Shown one piece after another: positions 58,441 to 64,000 of a stretch of 64,000 bases of DNA (positions are counted from its first letter, which is position 1; each line of letters begins with the position of its first letter). The stretch is from Agrococcus sp. Marseille-Q4369 (GTDB lineage Bacteria > Actinomycetota > Actinomycetes > Actinomycetales > Microbacteriaceae). The position numbers and the translations under genes are program-made. The DNA lies in the NCBI RefSeq assembly GCF_018308945.1, contig NZ_CP070501.1, positions 1,426,001 through 1,490,000 of the forward strand, given 5' to 3'. The notes beneath the pieces are model-generated. The model saw nothing but the letters and a program-made list of their open reading frames with translations, was not told where the DNA came from and did no database searches.

Positions 58441-61400
58441 CGCCCATCCTCCCGGTTGGTTCGGTGTGTTGGATCCTGCGCGCTCGTCGCCGACCGCGCA
58501 TCCCCGCGCGTCCCTCGCGCCAGCGGGAACCGCTCGCTCTCGCCTCCCGAGAGGAGCGCGAAGCGTCCCGCGACTCCGACCCGGACGGGAGGTGCGCCGC
58601 ACGGCAGCAGCGAGACCGTCACGAGATCTCGGCTCAGGGACACGTCGATCCGATGGCCCCGGTAGCCGATCTGGAAGCCCGCATCCTCGAGGTGGCCGGG
58701 CAGGCGGGGATCGAGGATGAGCGCATCCGCCTCGGTCCGCAGGCCGGCGAAGGCACGGATCACGATGTCGATCGTCCCGGACATCGCCCCGAGGTGGATC
58801 CCCTCGCGCGTGGTGCCGCCCTGCGTGTCATCCAGGTCTGCGATCAAGGCCGCCCGGAACGTGGACCAAGCCTGCACCTCGTCGAATCGGGCCAGGACCG
58901 AGGCGTGCACGACACGGCTGAGCGTCGAGCCGTTCGCGGTTCGGGGGAGGTAGTACGCGATCGTGCGCTCGAGGTCCCGCTCCGAGCACTCGTAGCCGAG
59001 ATGATGCAGCTGCTCGATCACGCCGGCGGGCCCGAGGAGGTAGATCAGCATGAGCACATCCGCCTGCTTCGAGAGCTTGTAGCGGTTGGCCATGTCGCCC
59101 TCGGCCTCGAGGATGAGATCGAGCCGCCCGATGTTGCCGTACGTGGCGCGGTAGCGCTGCCAGTCGAGCTCGAGCAGCTGCTCATAGCCGTCGAACTGGC
59201 TGATCACGCCATCGGCGTGGAACGGCACAGCAAGACGGCTGCCGAGCACGGACCACATACGGATCTCGTCCGTCGTGATGTGCAGCCGGTCTACGAGGTC
59301 GTCACCGGGATGACCTCGCAGCTCCTCCAGCGCATCGGCGGCGCGGTCGCAGAGCCACGACACGAGCACGTTCGTGTAGGCGTTGTCGCGCAGGCCCTCG
59401 CCCGGCGCGTGCGGGTATCCATCGTGGTACTCGTCGGGCCCCATCACGCCGTCGATGTGGTATCTGCCCGTCTCGGGCTCCCAGCGTGCCGACGACGCGA
59501 ACATCCGGGTGACCTCGACGATGAGCTCCGCACCGCGCGCTGCGAGCCAGTCCCGGTCGCCGGTGGCCTGGAAGTGCTGCCACGCGTTGAAGGCCACCGC
59601 GAGCCCGACATGGCGCTGACGGCTCGAGTTGTCCGGCATCCAGCGGGCCGAGCGCGTGTTGTACAGCTCTCGCGGGGTCTCCTCGCGTCCGTCGCTGCCG
59701 CTCTGCCAGGGGAAGAGCGCCCCCTCGAGTCCTTGCGCGCGCGCCGCGGCCCGAGCGGCATCCAGCCGCCGCCAGCGGTACTCCAGCAGCGCCTGACCGA
59801 CCCGAGGGCATCGCAACCCGACGACCGGCATGAAGAACAGCTCGTCCCAGAAGACGTGCCCCCGGTAGCCCTCGCCGTGGAGACCGCGGGCGGGCACCCC
59901 GGCATCGAGCGCTGCGCTGTGCACGGAGATGGTCTGGAGGAGATGGAAGACATGCAGGTTGAGGAGCAAGCGTGACTGCTGATCGGAATCGAGCGCGATC
60001 GCGAATCGATCCCACAAGCGCCGCCACGCCGCCACATGCTCGGTCAGCAGCGCCTCGAAGCCCGGGCGCCGACGGTCCAGCTCGGTCAGCGCGGCAGCGC
60101 CGGGGGACGCGATGGCACCGTCGCGGGAGGTGACCACGGCGACATCCTTGTCGATCGTGACCGGCAGGCCGTCCGCGAGCCGGAGGTCGAACTGCCGCCA
60201 GTGAGCCGCGCCGTCGCGCTCAGCGGCGCGTGGCGTCACGGTCGCATCGCCCGTGAGCGTGGTCCGAACGGCGAGCGCGATGCCGATCCGGCTCTGCACG
60301 GTGCTGACTTCGCACAGCACCGTGTCGATGGCCGCCTCGGTGAACGAGGGGTCGGAGAGATGCCGGGTGCTGGCATAGGCGCGGACGTTGCCGTTCGCCA
60401 CGGCCGCATCGATGCCGACCCGAACGCCGACGGCGCCGCTGAAGCCCTCGGCCGTGATGGTGGTCTCCAACCCCGCGAGGTGAGGGTTGTGCATCGCGAC
60501 CAGCCGCCGCTGGAGGATGCTGAGTCGTTGGCCGGACTCTCCGATCAAGGTGGCTCGGCGCGTGAGGACCCCGCGACGCAGGTCGAGCTCGCTCCGCTCC
60601 TCCACGACTCGGATCCCCCCGCTCGACCACCACGGCCCATCCCCGATGCGGAGGTCGAGCGGCAGCCAGTTGGGGACGTTGACCAGGTGCTCCTCCTCGA
60701 GCGCGTGACCATGGATCACGCCGGTGGCACGGTTGTAGACCCCTGTCAAGTACGTGCCGGGATAGTGCACGCCGTCATCGTGATGCTCGGGACGCGCCCC
60801 TCGGGTCGCCATGTACCCGTTGCCCAGAGCGGTCAGCGCCTCGCGATGGCCCTCGTGCGCAGGGTCGAAGCCGTCGTAGACCAGGGTCCAGGAGTCGGCC
60901 TCGGTGGCGCCCAGGTCGAGCTGTGAGACGTCTCCCAGCACGACATCGGCGCCGGCCAGCTCGAGCTGCTCGCGGTTCCCCGTGCGGTCGATGCCGACCA
61001 CGAGCCCGAAGCCGCCGCGTCGAGCAGCCTCGACACCGGAGACAGCATCCTCCACGACCGCCGCGCGCGCCGGCGGTACGCCGAGCAGGCGCGCCGCCGC
61101 GAGGAACATCGCCGGATCCGGCTTGCCCGGCAGCCGCTCCTCCGCAGCGGTCTGCCCGTCGACGATCACGTCGAACTCGACGTCGAGCCCGGCTGCAACC
61201 AGCGAAGCGCGAGCGTTGCGGCTCGCGGTGACAAGGCCCACAGGAACCCCGCCCGAGCGCAAGCGCTTCAGCAGGGCGACGGTTCCCGGATAGGCGGCTA
61301 CGCCCGCGCGGCGCACCGATTCGAGGAACAGCACGTTCTTGCGCGCACCGAGCCCGTAGACCGACCACTCGTCCGGCCCGTCCTCTGGACTGCCGTCGGG

Positions 61401-61694
61401 CAGTCGGATGCCGCGCGACGCGAGGAACGCGACCACTCCATCCTCGCGCTGCCTCCCGTCGACGTAGCGCCGGTAGTCCTCACCCTCGTCGAATGGCCGT
61501 GCCGCATCGGCGGTCGAGAGCCGAGGATCTCGCAGAACCTCATCGAAGAGCTGCTTCCACGCCGCCGCGTGCACGACCGCGGTCTGGGTGACCACCCCAT
61601 CCATGTCGAACAGCACCGCCTCGTAGGGCACCGCGGGCTCGTGGCGCGTCGGTTCGGGCTCCGTCGCGCCACCGGCTCGGCTGGACAGCCGCAT
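58437..61694 (-). CDS. beta-phosphoglucomutase (HAD)-glycoside hydrolase 65 fusion (1085 aa)
   Basis: Residues about 22-255 are a HAD phosphatase-like mutase with VLFDMDGVVTQTAVVHAAAW, VGLVTASRNARASL, GKPDPAMFL and VEDAVSGVEAARRG, typical of beta-phosphoglucomutase. Residues about 290-1050 are a GH65 domain (GNGYMATRGARPE, FWDELFFMPVV, and GVMGPDEYHDG with the catalytic Glu near residue 754). GH65 proteins mostly phosphorolyse trehalose, maltose or kojibiose to beta-glucose 1-phosphate, which the mutase part turns into glucose 6-phosphate. It starts at ATG 61694, one base after the phosphoketolase stop. The exact disaccharide is not predictable. Confidence 0.94.
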   Translation of the reverse strand: MRLSSRAGGATEPEPTRHEPAVPYEAVLFDMDGVVTQTAVVHAAAWKQLFDEVLRDPRLSTADAARPFDEGEDYRRYVDGRQREDGVVAFLASRGIRLPDGSPEDGPDEWSVYGLGARKNVLFLESVRRAGVAAYPGTVALLKRLRSGGVPVGLVTASRNARASLVAAGLDVEFDVIVDGQTAAEERLPGKPDPAMFLAAARLLGVPPARAAVVEDAVSGVEAARRGGFGLVVGIDRTGNREQLELAGADVVLGDVSQLDLGATEADSWTLVYDGFDPAHEGHREALTALGNGYMATRGARPEHHDDGVHYPGTYLTGVYNRATGVIHGHALEEEHLVNVPNWLPLDLRIGDGPWWSSGGIRVVEERSELDLRRGVLTRRATLIGESGQRLSILQRRLVAMHNPHLAGLETTITAEGFSGAVGVRVGIDAAVANGNVRAYASTRHLSDPSFTEAAIDTVLCEVSTVQSRIGIALAVRTTLTGDATVTPRAAERDGAAHWRQFDLRLADGLPVTIDKDVAVVTSRDGAIASPGAAALTELDRRRPGFEALLTEHVAAWRRLWDRFAIALDSDQQSRLLLNLHVFHLLQTISVHSAALDAGVPARGLHGEGYRGHVFWDELFFMPVVGLRCPRVGQALLEYRWRRLDAARAAARAQGLEGALFPWQSGSDGREETPRELYNTRSARWMPDNSSRQRHVGLAVAFNAWQHFQATGDRDWLAARGAELIVEVTRMFASSARWEPETGRYHIDGVMGPDEYHDGYPHAPGEGLRDNAYTNVLVSWLCDRAADALEELRGHPGDDLVDRLHITTDEIRMWSVLGSRLAVPFHADGVISQFDGYEQLLELDWQRYRATYGNIGRLDLILEAEGDMANRYKLSKQADVLMLIYLLGPAGVIEQLHHLGYECSERDLERTIAYYLPRTANGSTLSRVVHASVLARFDEVQAWSTFRAALIADLDDTQGGTTREGIHLGAMSGTIDIVIRAFAGLRTEADALILDPRLPGHLEDAGFQIGYRGHRIDVSLSRDLVTVSLLPCGAPPVRVGVAGRFALLSGGESERFPLARGTRGDARSATSAQDPTHRTNREDGR

Positions 61695-61695
61695 G

Positions 61696-64000
61696 CTAGA
61701 CGGATCGGTCCACGGTGCCGCTCTGCGGCCGGCCTGCCGGATCGGGCCCCCACGACCACTGCCAGTCGGTGATCTCTGGCATGTCCTCGCCGTGGACTCG
61801 GATGTACTGGCGGTGCTCGAGCAGCTTGTCCTTGAGCTCCTCGCGCACGTGGGCTGAGCTCTCGCGAAGCCGCGGAACGCGGTCGATCACGTCGATGGCC
61901 AGACTGAAGCGGTCGATCTGGTTGAGCACGCACATGTCGAACGGGGTGGTGGTCGTGCCCTCCTCCTTGTACCCGCGCACGTGGAAGTTGTGGTGGTTCG
62001 TGCGCCGGTAGGTCAGCCGGTGGATCAGCCAGGGGTAGCCGTGGTAGGCGAAGATCACCGGCGCGCCTGTCGTGAAGAGCGCGTCGAAGTCGCGGTCCGT
62101 CAGCCCGTGCGGGTTCTCAGCATCGTCCTGCAGCCGCATGAGGTCGACGACGTTGACCACTCGGATGCGCAGGTCGGGGAAGCGAGTGCGCAGGAAGTCG
62201 ACGGCCGCGAGCGTCTCCATCGTCGGCACGTCGCCGGCGCAAGCCATCACGACGTCGGGCTCGGCACCCGCGTCGGAGCTCGCCCATTCCCAGATGCCGA
62301 TCCCCTTGGTGCAGTGCACGACGGCGGATTCCATGTCGAGGTACTGCAGCTGCGGCTGCTTGCCCGCCACGATGACGTTGACGTACTGGCGGCTTCGCAG
62401 GCAGTGATCGGCGACGGACAGCAGCGTGTTCGCGTCCGGCGGCAGGTAGACGCGGATCACCTCTGGCTTCTTGTTGATCACGTGATCGATGAAGCCCGGA
62501 TCCTGGTGCGAGAAGCCGTTGTGATCCTGCCGCCACACGTGCGAGGTCAGCAGGTAGTTCAGCGATGCGATGGGTCTGCGCCATTCGATGCGGTTGGCGG
62601 TGTCGAGCCACTTGGCGTGCTGGTTGAACATCGAGTCGACGATGTGCACGAACGCCTCGTAGCACGAGAAGAACCCGTGTCGGCCCGTCAGCAGATAGCC
62701 CTCGAGCCAACCCTGGCAGGTGTGCTCGGACAGGATCTCCATCACTCGGCCGTCTCGGGCGAGGCGATCGTCTTCCGGCACCGTGCGCGCGTTCCATGTC
62801 CGATCCGTCGCCTCGAGCACTGCGTCCAGTCGGTTGGAGTTGTTCTCGTCCGGGGCGAAGACCCGGAAGGTGTCCGAGTTCATCGCCATCACGTCTCGCA
62901 GCATCTCGCCCAGCACTCGCGTGGACTCGACCGCCCCCGTGCCCGGTTCCGTCACCGCGACCGCATAGTCGCGGAACTCCGGCATGCGCAATGCGCGAAG
63001 CAGCACGCCGCCGTTCGCATGGGGGTTCGCGCTCATCCGGCGGGCGCCCGTCGGGTGCAGGGTCCGGATCGCCTCGACGGGAGCACCGCTCTCGTCGAAC
63101 AGCTCCTCGGGACGGTAGCTGCGCAGCCAGTCCTCCAGCACCTTTCGGTGGCCGTCGTCCTCACGAGCGGCGCTGAAGGGCACCTGGTGGGAGCGCCAGG
63201 AGCCTTCGACCTTCTTCCCGTCCACCTCGGCTGGCCCTGTCCAGCCCTTCGGGGACCTCAGCACGATCATCGGCCAGCGAGGACGCTCGTTCGTGCCGTC
63301 CTCGCGGGCTCGCCGCTTGATCTCCGCGATCTGGTCGAGGCAGGCGTCCAGAGCTCTGGCGAAGTCCTGGTGCATCTGCCCGGGATCATCGCCCTCGACG
63401 TAGTGCGGCGTGTGGCCGTAGCCCCGCAGCAGGCCGTGCAGCTCGTCCCGGTCGATCCGGTCCAGCACTGTCGGATTCGCGATCTTGTAGCCGTTCAGGT
63501 GGAGGATCGGCAGCACGGTGCCGTCGCGGGCCGGATCGATGAACTTGTTCGAATGCCAGCTCGCGGCAAGGGGACCGGTCTCCGCCTCGCCGTCACCCAC
63601 CACGGCGGCGACGATCAGCTCCGGATTGTCGAACGCCGCACCGTAGGCGTGCGAGAGCGCGTAGCCAAGCTCCCCGCCCTCGTGGATCGAGCCGGGAGTC
63701 TCCGGCGCGACATGGCTGGGAATCCCACCGGGGAACGAGAACTGGCGGAACAGCCGCTCCATCCCCACGGCGTCCTGCGAGATGTTCGGGTAGGTCTCGC
63801 TGTACGTGCCTTCGAGCCACGCCGCCGCCACCGGGCCCGGCCCGCCGTGCCCGGGGCCCATGACGTAGATCGTGTCGAGGTCTCGCTCGATGATCGCCCG
63901 GTTGAGGTGCGCGTAGATGAAGTTGAGCCCGGGGGTCGTCCCCCAGTGGCCGAGGAGGCGCGGCTTGACGTGCTCGGGCAGCAGCGGCTCGCGGAGGAGC
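61696..64000 (-). CDS. xfp: xylulose-5-phosphate/fructose-6-phosphate phosphoketolase, 5'-truncated by window edge
   Basis: About 768 residues are visible, starting in [20 protein letters not shown] near the N-terminus (some 30 residues missing). The thiamine-diphosphate site [12 protein letters not shown], the [19 protein letters not shown] region, the middle domain with [15 protein letters not shown] and the C-terminal [18 protein letters not shown] are all present. It splits xylulose 5-phosphate (or fructose 6-phosphate) with phosphate into acetyl phosphate plus glyceraldehyde 3-phosphate (or erythrose 4-phosphate). Glyceraldehyde 3-phosphate is the substrate of the GAPDH at 57388, so the operon is coherent. 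No acetate kinase is in the window. Confidence 0.96.
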   Translation of the reverse strand, partial: LLREPLLPEHVKPRLLGHWGTTPGLNFIYAHLNRAIIERDLDTIYVMGPGHGGPGPVAAAWLEGTYSETYPNISQDAVGMERLFRQFSFPGGIPSHVAPETPGSIHEGGELGYALSHAYGAAFDNPELIVAAVVGDGEAETGPLAASWHSNKFIDPARDGTVLPILHLNGYKIANPTVLDRIDRDELHGLLRGYGHTPHYVEGDDPGQMHQDFARALDACLDQIAEIKRRAREDGTNERPRWPMIVLRSPKGWTGPAEVDGKKVEGSWRSHQVPFSAAREDDGHRKVLEDWLRSYRPEELFDESGAPVEAIRTLHPTGARRMSANPHANGGVLLRALRMPEFRDYAVAVTEPGTGAVESTRVLGEMLRDVMAMNSDTFRVFAPDENNSNRLDAVLEATDRTWNARTVPEDDRLARDGRVMEILSEHTCQGWLEGYLLTGRHGFFSCYEAFVHIVDSMFNQHAKWLDTANRIEWRRPIASLNYLLTSHVWRQDHNGFSHQDPGFIDHVINKKPEVIRVYLPPDANTLLSVADHCLRSRQYVNVIVAGKQPQLQYLDMESAVVHCTKGIGIWEWASSDAGAEPDVVMACAGDVPTMETLAAVDFLRTRFPDLRIRVVNVVDLMRLQDDAENPHGLTDRDFDALFTTGAPVIFAYHGYPWLIHRLTYRRTNHHNFHVRGYKEEGTTTTPFDMCVLNQIDRFSLAIDVIDRVPRLRESSAHVREELKDKLLEHRQYIRVHGEDMPEITDWQWSWGPDPAGRPQSGTVDRSV

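Overview
The window is very GC-rich DNA with almost every codon ending in G or C. Its rpoB/rpoC, clpC, radA and SprT-like genes and its gene style point to an actinobacterium, most likely of the Microbacteriaceae (an Agrococcus-like genome is my guess; the genus is not proven by the sequence). Both edges cut genes: an uncharacterised secretion-associated gene at the left and a phosphoketolase at the right.

Bases 1-28134, all on the minus strand, form one large type VII secretion (T7SS)-like locus. Read in the direction of transcription it has a four-helix membrane protein with a threonine-rich acidic tail, a 2040-residue surface protein of Ig-like and fibronectin III repeats, then an overlapping chain: MoxR ATPase, DUF58 protein, transglutaminase-like membrane protein with the catalytic Cys replaced, RDD-FHA protein, PP2C phosphatase, zinc-ribbon FHA protein, Ser/Thr kinase with an outer FN3-like domain, and a degenerate FHA protein. 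An FHA-bearing EssC/EccC-type FtsK ATPase follows. Downstream lie small helical WXG100/EspC-like proteins and several uncharacterised proteins that are likely substrates or partners. No EccB, EccD, EccE or mycosin gene is visible. Three of the small-protein transcription units share the same 16-bp palindrome placed 23-24 bp upstream of a -10 box, which I consider the most interesting new signal.

Bases 28135-35990 hold rpoC and rpoB (both TTG starts), a terminator behind rpoC, and a promoter plus two strong hairpins in the rpoB leader. Bases 36006-44460 are a mixed accessory region: two spermidine-synthase-like paralogues around a TPR protein and a SprT-like metalloprotein, a deletion scar made of an MFS transporter end and a DUF559 end, an aldo-keto reductase, a ComB-like protein, a NUDIX protein, an acyltransferase-like membrane protein, an esterase and a LysR-effector-domain protein.

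Bases 44461-57324 hold a tRNA-Ser(CGA) next to paired palindromes, GNAT and VOC enzymes, radA, an N-acetylglutamate synthase, a RibD/DHFR-like protein, a secreted 5'-nucleotidase with cell-wall-binding repeats, clpC, a DUF2975/Xre pair with an operator array, and a CPBP protease. Bases 57388-64000 are a compact operon, phosphoketolase, HAD-GH65 fusion and archaeal-type (type II) GAPDH, which looks like an acquired carbohydrate-phosphate module.
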